Notes under the pieces: model-generated
Databases searched by the model: none
What the model was told of the DNA's origin: nothing
Seen by the model: the letters and a program-made list of their open reading frames with translations, nothing else
From: an uncultured Ulvibacter sp.
GTDB lineage: Bacteria > Bacteroidota > Bacteroidia > Flavobacteriales > Flavobacteriaceae
Assembly: GCA_938041335.1 (NCBI GenBank)
Contig: CALIAF010000039.1
Span: 26,340 to 90,339 of the forward strand
DNA: 64,000 bases
Reading direction: 5' to 3'
In this document: one piece after another, positions 8,292 to 16,667 of the stretch
Layout of the letters: each line of letters starts with the position of its first letter
Position numbering within the stretch: the first letter of the stretch is position 1
Made by a program: the position numbers and the translations under genes

Positions 8292-9645
8292 CTGCTAATC
8301 TTTTCTGCTCTGCAGCTTGCGCTAAACGCTTTCCTAGAATAGGTTGAACTAAAGTTTTTCTTGGATTGTGCTTTAAAAACGGATACAACTCTAGATCATC
8401 TTTCATGCGGTCATTTGTATTAGGATGCTTATTGGTGCCTAATAATACAAGGTCTCCTTCGTTAAATAGCGCTTGCTCTTTTGCGGCGCTTTCTGTTATT
8501 TTACGTTGTATGGTGCCTTCTTTTAATTGAGATAAGAATCCGCCATTAGATTCTATATCCTTTAATAAACGGAGACTTTTTTCTGCCAATTCTTTTGTGA
8601 GAGCTTCTATGTAATAGCTTCCATCTGCGGGATTGCTCACTGCATCAAAATAACTTTCTTCTTTTAATATAAGCAGTTGATTACGCGCTATACGCTCGCC
8701 AAACTCGTTACTCTTATGGTAAAGGGCATCATAAGGTAAATTAATAACCGTATCTGCGCCACCCAATACCGCGCTCATTACTTCGGTGGTGGTGCGCAGC
8801 ATATTTACATTATAATCGTATATCGTTTTATTGCGTCGCGATGGCGTTGCGATAATGTGGCAAACTTCGGAAACGTTATATGCCTTGGCAAGTGCAGCAT
8901 ATGCGAGTCTAAGGGCTCTGATTTTTGCGATTTCAAAAAAGTAATTACTCCCTACCGAAATTTTAAAGGTGGGAACACTGTCATTTTTTATGTCACTACA
9001 GTGATTGAAGTATTCATTAATGTGGCTTAAACCATATGCAATCTGCTGCACACTATTGGCTCCAGCATTTTGATAATGAGTAATATCTATAAATAGGGCA
9101 GTGGAGGTAGTTTTTAGTATTTCCGAAGTACTTTTTAAATCTGTTGCTTGATTTGAAAACCAGTTTCCGGTCTGTCCTAAATGACCAATGGGATCCATCA
9201 ATAGTTTACACGCAGCCGTTTTGTCTTTAAAATAAGAGTCAATTTCATTTAAAAAGGGAACATCAAGAAAATCAAGGTATAGATAAACTACTATTTCTGA
9301 AGAAGAGATAGTTTTAAAAACAGATTTATAATCAAAGGTGTTTATAGCTGTAAAGTACAGTGCTTCTGCTCCGCGAGCTATGGCATCCATGGCTAATTTA
9401 TTTGCGATCGTGGTGTCATCTATAAAAAAAGATTGTCCTATGCGCCAGGATTGCGGTTGCCCAAGGGTGGGCGTAAATGGGGTGTTGAAATCATCTTGAT
9501 GATAAAAGGGTTTTACTTTTATTCCCTCAAGACTTTCCCAAATAAGTGCATCATTGTAATCTGCACCTTTAAGATCCATCTGTATTTTCTGTTTCCAAGC
9601 CTTGGCAGAAACAGGATCAAAATCTTTAAATAAGTTGGTCTTCAT
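8281..9645 (-). CDS. mutA: Methylmalonyl-CoA mutase, small subunit (short form)
   Basis: 454 aa. The mutase-type TIM barrel is recognisable (NPADGSYYIEALTKELAEKS, FFEIAKIRALRLAYA, matching mutB segments), but the protein ends where the barrel ends: the C-terminal cobalamin-like domain present in about 600-residue small subunits is absent, and no DxHxxG occurs. The small subunit is non-catalytic, so the loss need not affect activity, and short forms are known to me from Flavobacteriia. It heads the mutA-lipoprotein-mutB run and follows the divIC-like gene after a 41-bp spacer with a heptamer repeat. Confidence 0.9.
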   Translation of the reverse strand: MKTNLFKDFDPVSAKAWKQKIQMDLKGADYNDALIWESLEGIKVKPFYHQDDFNTPFTPTLGQPQSWRIGQSFFIDDTTIANKLAMDAIARGAEALYFTAINTFDYKSVFKTISSSEIVVYLYLDFLDVPFLNEIDSYFKDKTAACKLLMDPIGHLGQTGNWFSNQATDLKSTSEILKTTSTALFIDITHYQNAGANSVQQIAYGLSHINEYFNHCSDIKNDSVPTFKISVGSNYFFEIAKIRALRLAYAALAKAYNVSEVCHIIATPSRRNKTIYDYNVNMLRTTTEVMSAVLGGADTVINLPYDALYHKSNEFGERIARNQLLILKEESYFDAVSNPADGSYYIEALTKELAEKSLRLLKDIESNGGFLSQLKEGTIQRKITESAAKEQALFNEGDLVLLGTNKHPNTNDRMKDDLELYPFLKHNPRKTLVQPILGKRLAQAAEQKRLADEK

Positions 9646-9663
9646 CCGGTTATTTTATTTTTT

Positions 9664-9691
9664 CACTACTCACTACTCACTACTCACTACT
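9664..9691. repeat. CACTACT heptamer array, 4 copies, over a stop codon
   Basis: Four perfect copies of CACTACT run from 9664 to 9691. On the minus strand the array reads AGTAGTG repeated, and the TAG stop of the upstream divIC-like gene (9689-9687) is part of its first unit. The same heptamer occurs in nine copies at 49929-49991, again starting at a stop codon. Confidence 0.95.
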
Positions 9692-10004
9692 TTATACTAT
9701 CCTCGTGTTCAATGATATAAATATCTTCATTTTCCTTTTTTAAGAAATAGCGTTCGCGCGCAAATTTTTCCATCTCTGTACTATCTTCCATTTTTTTCAA
9801 GAACTTTTTGTCTTTTGCAGTTTCTCCTCTATAGAAGTCTGCGTTTTCTTCTAGGGCTGCTTCATCGCCATCCAATTCTTCGTGAATAAACCAATTATTG
9901 GTGTCAAAGAAAAACATCCATACCAGAAACAGCAGTAATACGAGTATGTATTTATTACTCACAAACCGAAACCATTTTTCTTTTTTTAATTCTGAATACT
10001 TCAC
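9687..10004 (-). CDS. FtsB/DivIC-type septum formation initiator
   Basis: 105 aa. A short cytoplasmic N-terminus, one membrane span (YILVLLLFLVWMFFF, about 20-34), and an acidic extracytoplasmic helix (about 40-95) with the conserved MEKFARERYFLKKENEDIYI end typical of Bacteroidota DivIC/FtsB proteins. These bitopic proteins join the FtsQ-FtsL-FtsB subcomplex of the divisome. It lies 3 bp downstream of udk, so the two are probably co-transcribed. Its stop codon is embedded in a heptamer repeat. Confidence 0.8.
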   Translation of the reverse strand: MKYSELKKEKWFRFVSNKYILVLLLFLVWMFFFDTNNWFIHEELDGDEAALEENADFYRGETAKDKKFLKKMEDSTEMEKFARERYFLKKENEDIYIIEHEDSIK

Positions 10005-10007
10005 AGA

Positions 10008-10616
10008 CTAGGTTAGTTTTTTTTGAATGACTGAGCGAATAACATCTACTGCCACTGTGTTATATTTATTAGTCGGGATAATGATATCTGCAAACTCTTT
10101 TGTGGGTTCAATAAACTCCTGATGCATCGGTTTTAATGTGGTTTGATATCTGGTCAAAACCTCTTCAAGATCACGGCCACGTTCTGCTATATCCCTTTTT
10201 AATCTGCGTATGAGTCGCTCATCACTATCTGCATGAACATATATTTTAATATCAAATAAGTCACGCACCTCAGGATGTGTGAGGATTAATATTCCTTCTA
10301 CAATGACAACGCGTTTGGGTTCTGTCTTTTCTGTCTCGCCAGTGCGATTATGCTCTACAAAAGAATATACTGGTTGGTCTATCGCTTTTCCTGCTTTTAA
10401 TGCTATTAAATGTTGTTCTAATAATGCAAAGTCAATGGAGTTAGGGTGGTCAAAATTAATTTCGACACGCTCTTCCATGGTCAAATGACTCGTGTCTTTG
10501 TAATACGAATCTTGCGAAATCACCGCCACATCGCACGCGGGCAATTGATCCATAATTTGCTGTACTACCGTGGTTTTTCCACTTCCCGTACCGCCAGCGA
10601 TTCCTATGATGAGCAT
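10008..10616 (-). CDS. udk: Uridine kinase
   Basis: 202 aa. The P-loop GGTGSGKTT is at residues 8-16, followed by VISQDSYYKD and the NFDHPNSIDF segment that lines the nucleoside site; ERLIRRLKRDIAERGRDLEE is the lid region. The enzyme phosphorylates uridine and cytidine with ATP or GTP in pyrimidine salvage. Length and motifs are standard. A TACCTTTG promoter element lies about 19 bp upstream of the start. Downstream it is almost contiguous with the divIC-like gene. Confidence 0.95.
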   Translation of the reverse strand: MLIIGIAGGTGSGKTTVVQQIMDQLPACDVAVISQDSYYKDTSHLTMEERVEINFDHPNSIDFALLEQHLIALKAGKAIDQPVYSFVEHNRTGETEKTEPKRVVIVEGILILTHPEVRDLFDIKIYVHADSDERLIRRLKRDIAERGRDLEEVLTRYQTTLKPMHQEFIEPTKEFADIIIPTNKYNTVAVDVIRSVIQKKLT

Positions 10617-10634
10617 ATTCTATTGGGTTTTAAA

Positions 10635-10642
10635 CAAAGGTA
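10635..10642 (-). promoter_or_regulatory. -7 promoter element upstream of udk
   Basis: Minus-strand TACCTTTG matches the Bacteroidota -7 consensus TAnnTTTG, 18 bases before the udk ATG, giving a predicted leader of roughly a dozen bases. No TTG at the usual -33 spacing was seen. Confidence 0.5.
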
Positions 10643-10657
10643 ACTATTCTTGAAGAA

Positions 10658-10689
10658 GAAATCGAAGTCGAAATTGAAATCGAAAAATG
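10658..10689. repeat. GAAATC/GAAGTC-type hexamer repeat
   Basis: A purine-rich stretch of about five degenerate hexamers (GAAATC, GAAGTC, GAAATT, GAAATC, GAAAAA) lies between udk and the C1 peptidase gene. Similar stretches occur at 43336-43360 and 30704-30735. Confidence 0.6.
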
Positions 10690-10711
10690 AATAAAAGTTA
10701 AATAGTAAACC

Positions 10712-11833
10712 TTATAAATTCAATTTTCTAGAAGTCGCACTCGGCACCGCATCTTTATGTACGGTAATACTTATTGCTTTAAGACGCATATAGGCTTCAC
10801 TAAAATACACATAACCGCCATTTGCATTTCGTTTTTCATCGGTTCCCCAGCTGTTTTTTACTTTATAGTACACATTTCCGTTTTGATCTTTTACGGTACC
10901 CGTAATGTGCATTAAATGGTCATCTGTGGTGGTAAAGTTTTCAAACTCATCTTGACGGTATTCTTGTGTCACTTTTATCTCTGGATAGATGGCCGTTAGC
11001 GCTTCTTTATTTTTTGAGCTATCGTTTGGTATTACTGCCACCCCGTTTTTAGAAGAGAATGTTGCTTCACTTACATCGCAATCTAATTCTACAGAGAACC
11101 CATTAGCTAATGCGTTATCTACTGCTGCCATCATTTCGTTTAGCGGCACATTGTACATGCTTCCGTAACTCCAGTTGTCTGGAATGTTTAGCACAAATGA
11201 ATTGTAAAAAGGAGCTTGCGTAAATGAAGTGAGTGTCACATAATCTTCAGGAACAATTTTCATTGCCTTTCTGAAACTTTCTGGCGTGTAACTCTTATCT
11301 TCAAATGTAAAATTGTTCACGTTTGCACCTAAATAAATATCTAAAACGGCCTCTGTTGCAGGACGCCATTTTTTACTTAATTTTTTGGCTGGATTAGCTA
11401 CATAGGTTTCTGCCATCGCCTTTAGTACCGCAACTAACTCGGCATGATTGTGCGACGTCTCTTGAGCGAAAAGCCCACTAAAAGCTTCTTGTGGCACGAG
11501 ACCATAATCTGCAACAGAGTTGATTACATCGTGTGCTAGTCCGCCTTCGCTAAACTGAGCTTTGCCTTGTCGCATGACATAATTGTCGAGTTTTTTAGGA
11601 TAGGTATTGCGTACAGTGTACATTTCAGATAAATCTACCTGTTTACCCGTTAATCTAATAATCTCCGATTCTAAAAAAGAAGTACTTGAAAAACTCCAAC
11701 ACGTTCCTGTCCTTCCTTGACTGATAACCGGTGTAGCTTCTAAGTCAATGACATCTGTAAATTGATAAGGGGATTGGGCTAGGGCAGTAGCTGAGATTAA
11801 AATACTTCCGAAGAAAAAAATAAGGTGACGCAT
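10712..11833 (-). CDS. Secreted C1-family cysteine aminopeptidase (bleomycin-hydrolase-like)
   Basis: 373 aa with a signal peptide (residues 1-20, ending TALAQ). The papain-fold catalytic set is present: Gln39 and Cys45 in SQGRTGTCWSFSS, a His in DDHLMHITG, and Asn in YKVKNSWGTD. The spacing and the large insertion between Cys and His resemble the C1B peptidase/aminopeptidase C group. With a signal peptide it should act in the periplasm or outside the cell on peptides. It is monocistronic and convergent with nothing; a REP-like inverted pair lies just upstream between it and divergent menB. Confidence 0.88.
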   Translation of the reverse strand: MRHLIFFFGSILISATALAQSPYQFTDVIDLEATPVISQGRTGTCWSFSSTSFLESEIIRLTGKQVDLSEMYTVRNTYPKKLDNYVMRQGKAQFSEGGLAHDVINSVADYGLVPQEAFSGLFAQETSHNHAELVAVLKAMAETYVANPAKKLSKKWRPATEAVLDIYLGANVNNFTFEDKSYTPESFRKAMKIVPEDYVTLTSFTQAPFYNSFVLNIPDNWSYGSMYNVPLNEMMAAVDNALANGFSVELDCDVSEATFSSKNGVAVIPNDSSKNKEALTAIYPEIKVTQEYRQDEFENFTTTDDHLMHITGTVKDQNGNVYYKVKNSWGTDEKRNANGGYVYFSEAYMRLKAISITVHKDAVPSATSRKLNL

Positions 11834-11850
11834 ATAAATGTTGCTTTTGC

Positions 11851-11927
11851 TGTCAGGTTGGGCGCAGTCGAAACCAATAAATTAAAAATTGTTAATGGAA
11901 TTCACTTCGACTGCGCTCCCTGTGACA
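11851..11927. repeat. REP-like inverted pair (GCGCAGTCGAA / TTCGACTGCGC)
   Basis: Two degenerate copies of a dispersed element face each other. The left one (11851-11872) starts TGTCAGGTTGGGCGCAGTCG, and the right one (11901-11927) contains ACTTCGACTGCGCTCCCTGT. They can fold into a long hairpin in the divergent promoter region between the C1 peptidase and menB. Related copies are at 24153, 32865, 42773, 44776 and 56379. Confidence 0.7.
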
Positions 11928-11938
11928 ATGTGAATTAT

Positions 11939-11946
11939 TATCTTTG
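11939..11946 (+). promoter_or_regulatory. -7 promoter element of menB
   Basis: TATCTTTG matches TAnnTTTG exactly and ends 16 bases before the menB ATG at 11963, predicting a leader of roughly 12 bases. A clear -33 TTG is not visible. Confidence 0.55.
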
Positions 11947-11962
11947 AGTAAAAATAACAATT

Positions 11963-12802
11963 ATGCTTCAACCAGACTGGAAAACCGCTAAGGAATATAC
12001 AGATATCACCTATAAAAAATCGCATAACGTGGCACGTATTGCTTTTAATCGCCCAGATGTGCGAAATGCTTTTAGACCTAAAACCACTTCCGAGCTATTA
12101 GATGCCTTGCACGATGCTCAAGAAGATACGGCAATTGGTGTGGTGTTGCTTTCTGCAGAAGGCCCTTCTAGTAAGGACGGAGTTTATAGTTTCTGTTCTG
12201 GTGGCGATCAAAAAGCGCGCGGGCATCAAGGCTATGTGGGAGATGATGGTTATCACAGATTAAACATACTAGATGCACAGCGTATGATACGTTTTATGCC
12301 AAAGGCGGTAATTTGTGTGGTGCCAGGTTGGGCAGTCGGAGGAGGACACAGTTTACACGTAGTGTGTGATATGACCCTAGCGAGTAAAGAGCACGCAATT
12401 TTTAAACAGACAGATGCAGATGTAACTAGTTTTGATGGTGGCTACGGAAGTGCGTATCTGGCAAAAATGGTAGGTCAGAAAAAAGCCCGCGAAATCTTTT
12501 TCTTAGGTCGTAATTACTCTGCACAAGAGGCCTATGATATGGGAATGGTGAACGCAGTGGTGCCTCACGATGAACTTGAACAAACAGCATTTGACTGGGC
12601 ACAAGAAGTATTAGGAAAATCACCAACATCTATAAAAATGCTCAAGTTTGCCATGAACTTGACAGACGATGGTATGGTAGGACAACAAGTATTTGCTGGA
12701 GAAGCGACACGTTTAGCTTACATGACAGAAGAAGCTAAAGAAGGCAGAGATGCTTTTTTAGAGAAGCGTAAGCCTAATTTTGATAAGAAGTGGCTGCCGT
12801 AA
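11963..12802 (+). CDS. menB: 1,4-dihydroxy-2-naphthoyl-CoA synthase
   Basis: 279 aa crotonase-fold enzyme of menaquinone synthesis, cyclising O-succinylbenzoyl-CoA. Visible MenB features are FNRPDVRNAFRPKT near the N-terminus, the CSGGDQKARGHQGY loop (about 76-89) found in MenB rather than ordinary enoyl-CoA hydratases, the GWAVGGGHSLHVVCD oxyanion region, DVTSFDGGYGSAYLAKMVGQ, and the C-terminal LEKRKPNFDKK that reaches into the neighbouring subunit. Length is typical. It stands alone here and is followed by a strong hairpin terminator; menaquinone is the main respiratory quinone of Flavobacteriia. Confidence 0.95.
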   Translation: MLQPDWKTAKEYTDITYKKSHNVARIAFNRPDVRNAFRPKTTSELLDALHDAQEDTAIGVVLLSAEGPSSKDGVYSFCSGGDQKARGHQGYVGDDGYHRLNILDAQRMIRFMPKAVICVVPGWAVGGGHSLHVVCDMTLASKEHAIFKQTDADVTSFDGGYGSAYLAKMVGQKKAREIFFLGRNYSAQEAYDMGMVNAVVPHDELEQTAFDWAQEVLGKSPTSIKMLKFAMNLTDDGMVGQQVFAGEATRLAYMTEEAKEGRDAFLEKRKPNFDKKWLP

Positions 12803-12903
12803 ATTAGTAACTAGTATTGAGTAATTAGTAATTAGATTCTAGTGGTATTTTTGAAATCATAACAATTATTAATTAATAAAATTTCCGAAGTAATAAGAAA
12901 CAT

Positions 12904-12937
12904 AAAAAAAGCTGCCATTGGCGTATGGCAGCTTTTT
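12904..12937. terminator. Bidirectional rho-independent terminator
   Basis: The stem GCTGCCAT / ATGGCAGC (12911-12918 and 12925-12932) has a 6-base loop. It is preceded by a run of A and followed by TTTTT, so it can serve both menB (+) and the convergent LamG lipoprotein gene (-). Confidence 0.9.
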
Positions 12938-12973
12938 AATCAACTAATTTAACCTAAACAAACTATCTTAAAA

Positions 12974-14986
12974 CTATAAGCAAGTGAAGCAATCTGCTTC
13001 AAGATTATATAGTTGGCTAATTTCATTTTCATTTAATGTTCTTTTATATACTCTTAGGTCATCTAGGTTACCTACAAGGTTATTACCCAAATTATAACTA
13101 AGCGTTTCTAAACCTATATCTAGCCCATCTTGGGTGTTTCTTAAAATCCCATCTCTCCATAATTGAACCACATTAGCTTGTGTTTTTATAATCACAAGAT
13201 GATGCCAATCTGTGTTGGTCCATGCTACATCTACTTGTTCGTTCCAGTCCGTATCCCAAATACTAAACGGCGGGTCATATGCAAAGCACAGAGGAGTGTT
13301 TAGATCATATACCCCAATAGAAAAACCTTCATTCGTTGTGTTTACTTTTTGGAAAAATGTCTCAAGATCTCCACCTTCTTCATTCGCCATTCGAAACCAG
13401 ATACTTACTGAAAATGCGTCCTGACTAGTTAGATCATTTTGATCTGTCACGGTTATAGGGATAATCCCATTTCCAGTAAATGAGGCAGCGCAACTAGGAT
13501 TTCCGGCTCTATCTTCGGTGTATGTAATTGCACCATCATCTAGTTCTTCGCCAGAAACCAAGTCTACTGCTTCCTCCCCAAAAGGAATATAAATAATTAA
13601 GTCATCTGTTAGAAATCCAGGATTGTCACAGCCTATAGCACAGTCTCTTTCTAAGATGCTAAATGGCAACGGAATATCTGGATCTAATGTATGCACTTGA
13701 ATTTGTTCTTCATTACAGAATCCTACCTCATACACAGTATTGAGCACTGCAAAATCTCCCGAAAAGCCTGATAATGTAAACTGTGTAAAATAGTGACCTG
13801 AACTTTCAATAATAAATACATCAGAAGTGTATTTTCCTGTTTGCGCAAATCCATTAATCGAGGCAGTAACTTCTCCGTTGTTAAATTCTAGTATGAAGGA
13901 GGTGTTGCCATCTGTAACCCAAGAACATTCATTTAGAAAAACAATAAGCTCGTCAATATTACAAATCTCATCATTACAGTTTTCTACAATTAAAAGGTTA
14001 CTATACATTCTAAATTCTTCTGGGTTAACACCAGAGGTCACTCGTATATGTATCATGTTATCTAAAAAGGGTGATGCTAGCGCAAATTCATTTGCATTAG
14101 GTATTGGGTTTTGATTAGACAGCGCCTCTTCTTCTGTATAATGAAAGCTAATTTGAAATAATTCATTCTGGTTACATTCTGATACCGCATCAAACAGATT
14201 AAAATATGCTGTTTCATTAGATGCGTTAACACATGTCACTAAGACGTCATTTATAGCGTCAAAACAGCTAAAATCAATCTGGCCATCCATGTTGCAATTT
14301 AAATCTGCGTCCTCAAGTGCTTCTTGTAATTCTGTGTTATTGTTTACTTCAATGATGATATCACCATCTTGTAAGGCCATCGATACTGGAAAATTAAGGC
14401 TTACTAGAGTACCTTCTTGGATATTTTCGATAAATAGATAGAGTTCTTCATTAGAGTTGATTATTACAGTACCAATGAGTTCAAACTCGATATTATAAAT
14501 AGAAAATGAAATAGGAAACACAAACTCAATACATGGGATGTTTTCCTCTTGATTTACACAATCTTCAACATATGGTGTTAATTCTTCTTCAGAGTTGATT
14601 ACTATTTGAGTGTAATCATTTAATGTAATAACAATTGGGTAAACAATTTCTAGATTGTAGTTGTTATTCAGTTTTTCCAGTAATGCTATGACTTCAACAT
14701 AGTCGTTCTCATTACTAATAGTAATGGACACTTCGTTTACTATAATAGTAAAAGGTAGATTAATAGAAAGACAATCTGCTAGATCAATAAAGTCGTCAAA
14801 AGATCGATCTTCTGTGGCTGCTCTTTGTATGAGGGTAGCTAGCTCCGATTCTGGAACAATACTATCTTCTAACGGTGGGTTTTCAATTTCAGTTCCTTCT
14901 ACCTGGCAAGATGTGAGAAGCATAGCTGCACAGACAAAAAGAATACCGCATAATTGCATGTAATTTTTCATAATTTTCTTTTTCAT
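12974..14986 (-). CDS. Large lipoprotein with repeated beta modules and C-terminal LamG domain
   Basis: 670 aa. A lipoprotein signal ends in LLTSC (Cys at about 27). Residues about 65-240 contain four similar units of 35-45 residues, each with a (F/Y)P-hydrophobic strand and an IxxxEEL-like segment (for example YPIVITLNDYTQIVINSEEE and FPVSMALQDGDIIIEVNN). The last 200 residues form a LamG/concanavalin-like module with FSVSIWFRM, WHHLVIIK and LDDLRVYKRTLNENEISQLY. This suggests an outer-membrane surface protein binding glycans or other ligands. It is divergent from a sigma/anti-sigma/TonB receptor operon only 106 bp away, so a regulatory link is plausible. Confidence 0.72.
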   Translation of the reverse strand: MKKKIMKNYMQLCGILFVCAAMLLTSCQVEGTEIENPPLEDSIVPESELATLIQRAATEDRSFDDFIDLADCLSINLPFTIIVNEVSITISNENDYVEVIALLEKLNNNYNLEIVYPIVITLNDYTQIVINSEEELTPYVEDCVNQEENIPCIEFVFPISFSIYNIEFELIGTVIINSNEELYLFIENIQEGTLVSLNFPVSMALQDGDIIIEVNNNTELQEALEDADLNCNMDGQIDFSCFDAINDVLVTCVNASNETAYFNLFDAVSECNQNELFQISFHYTEEEALSNQNPIPNANEFALASPFLDNMIHIRVTSGVNPEEFRMYSNLLIVENCNDEICNIDELIVFLNECSWVTDGNTSFILEFNNGEVTASINGFAQTGKYTSDVFIIESSGHYFTQFTLSGFSGDFAVLNTVYEVGFCNEEQIQVHTLDPDIPLPFSILERDCAIGCDNPGFLTDDLIIYIPFGEEAVDLVSGEELDDGAITYTEDRAGNPSCAASFTGNGIIPITVTDQNDLTSQDAFSVSIWFRMANEEGGDLETFFQKVNTTNEGFSIGVYDLNTPLCFAYDPPFSIWDTDWNEQVDVAWTNTDWHHLVIIKTQANVVQLWRDGILRNTQDGLDIGLETLSYNLGNNLVGNLDDLRVYKRTLNENEISQLYNLEADCFTCL

Positions 14987-15092
14987 AACATTGATTATTT
15001 GCTAGCTTCATTAATAAAACAGTTAGATTTCTTTTTTCCCTACCTCGATAATTAATTATTTTTTTTACTTCTTTGCATTTAGAAACCAACAG

Positions 15093-15608
15093 ATGAATAA
15101 AGACTTGCAAGATAACGTTTGCAAAAAAGAAATTTTTGATGCGATTTACATGAAATACGCAAAGAATATTAGCGACTTCTTATTTTACAAATATGGAAGT
15201 CACTTGCATCCTCAAGATAAAATGCAAGAAGCTTTTATTAAGTTATGGGAAAATTGTAAAAAAGTAACACCATCTAAAGCAAAAAGCTTTCTGTTTACTA
15301 CCGCAAATAATCTCACCATTAATGAGTACAACCATCAAAAAGTGGTGCTTAAATTTAATGATCGACCTCAAAAAACGGTAAATCATGAAACTCCAGAGTT
15401 TGTTTTAAGAGAAAAAGAACATAAAATAAAAATTGAAAATGCGATTGCTTCTTTAACAGAAGCAGAGCGTGTGGCGTTCCTTTTAAATAGGGTGGAAGGT
15501 AAGCGTTTTAAGGAGGTGGCGGCCTTATTAGATATTAGTGTAAAGGCGGTCGAAAAGCGGGTGTATGGTGCGCTAAAAAAGATAAGAGAACAGATAGATG
15601 GAATCTAG
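15093..15608 (+). CDS. ECF RNA polymerase sigma factor (FecI-like)
   Basis: 171 aa. Region 2 spans about 20-85 (DKMQEAFIKLWENC) and region 4 about 115-165 (LTEAERVAFLLNRVEGKRFK, then the helix-turn-helix VAALLDISVKAVEKRVYGAL). This is the Bacteroidota FecI-like ECF architecture. The downstream FecR-type anti-sigma factor and TonB receptor with an N-terminal signalling domain define a cell-surface signalling operon in which substrate binding by the receptor releases this sigma factor. It starts 106 bp from the divergent LamG lipoprotein gene. Confidence 0.92.
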   Translation: MNKDLQDNVCKKEIFDAIYMKYAKNISDFLFYKYGSHLHPQDKMQEAFIKLWENCKKVTPSKAKSFLFTTANNLTINEYNHQKVVLKFNDRPQKTVNHETPEFVLREKEHKIKIENAIASLTEAERVAFLLNRVEGKRFKEVAALLDISVKAVEKRVYGALKKIREQIDGI

Positions 15609-15776
15609 TGGTATGTGCGATTGTCGACATACGATTTTAGATTTTTTACTAAAATAATTTGATAGTATAGCGGGGGTAGCCCCTGTTATTATTGGAATTT
15701 GGAATTTAATTGTTATTAATTTTAAAAACAGGGTAGGGATTTTAATTTCTGAAATGTTATATACATATAGATTGCT

Positions 15777-16667
15777 ATGAAAGAGGAAAATTTAATTAGA
15801 AAGTGGCTAGATTACGATCTTACTACGGAGGAATTAAAAGTGCTAGAGGGATCTGAAGATTTTCAGACCCTCCAGCACATTTCCAATATAGCATCAAGTG
15901 TGGAGTCTCCACAATTTGATATTGCCAGTTCTTTGGCATCATTATCAGTAAAAGAAAAAGCAACTACACGTAGTTTTAACTTCTCTACCCTCGAAAAAAT
16001 TGCTGCAGTACTCGTATTAGCAATAGGTGTATTTTATTATACCACAACACTAGATACAACTATTAAAACGCATCTTGCACACACAGAGACGATAAACCTT
16101 CCAGATGATTCTGCTGTAGTTATTAATGCAGATTCAGAATTAACGTTTAATAATAGCTCTTGGGAAACGAATAGAAACCTTACCTTAGATGGCGAAGCTT
16201 ATTTTAAAGTGGCCAAAGGTGAAACTTTTACCGTCACTACTCCCGGAGGAGCCATTAGTGTTTTAGGTACAGAGTTTAACGTAAGGTATAGAGATAGTAA
16301 GCTTGAGGTTGCTTGTTTTGAAGGCTCGGTAAAAGTGAGTGCGGGTAGTACTTCTATTGTTCTATCTCCAACAGATAAAGTGGTTATACAGCAAGAAAAA
16401 ATAATTAAAAAACAGCTTAACAATCAAGCTTCTCCTTCTTGGATAGGTGGTGAGAGCACTTTTGTGAGTATGCCATTTATGGAGGTTATAAAAGAGTTTG
16501 AACGTCAATATGACGTCACGATTGAAACAAACGATGTTGATGTGTCTACTCTGTTTACTGGAGGTTTTAAACATCAAGATCTAACAATAGCATTACAGAC
16601 CATTACTTCCCCAATGCAATTAACGTATATTAAAGAAGGAAAAAAGGTGATAATATCGAGTGAATAA
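15777..16667 (+). CDS. FecR-family anti-sigma factor
   Basis: 296 aa. A cytoplasmic N-terminal sigma-binding part (about 1-75) is followed by one membrane span (IAAVLVLAIGVFYYTT, about 78-93), a periplasmic FecR beta domain (about 100-195, with INLPDDSAVVINADSELTF and VLGTEFNVRY), and a C-terminal DUF4974-like domain (about 220-295, FMEVIKEFERQYDVTIET). It transmits the receptor signal to the upstream sigma factor. The gene is 168 bp downstream of the sigma gene and overlaps the TonB receptor start by 8 bases. Confidence 0.92.
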   Translation: MKEENLIRKWLDYDLTTEELKVLEGSEDFQTLQHISNIASSVESPQFDIASSLASLSVKEKATTRSFNFSTLEKIAAVLVLAIGVFYYTTTLDTTIKTHLAHTETINLPDDSAVVINADSELTFNNSSWETNRNLTLDGEAYFKVAKGETFTVTTPGGAISVLGTEFNVRYRDSKLEVACFEGSVKVSAGSTSIVLSPTDKVVIQQEKIIKKQLNNQASPSWIGGESTFVSMPFMEVIKEFERQYDVTIETNDVDVSTLFTGGFKHQDLTIALQTITSPMQLTYIKEGKKVIISSE

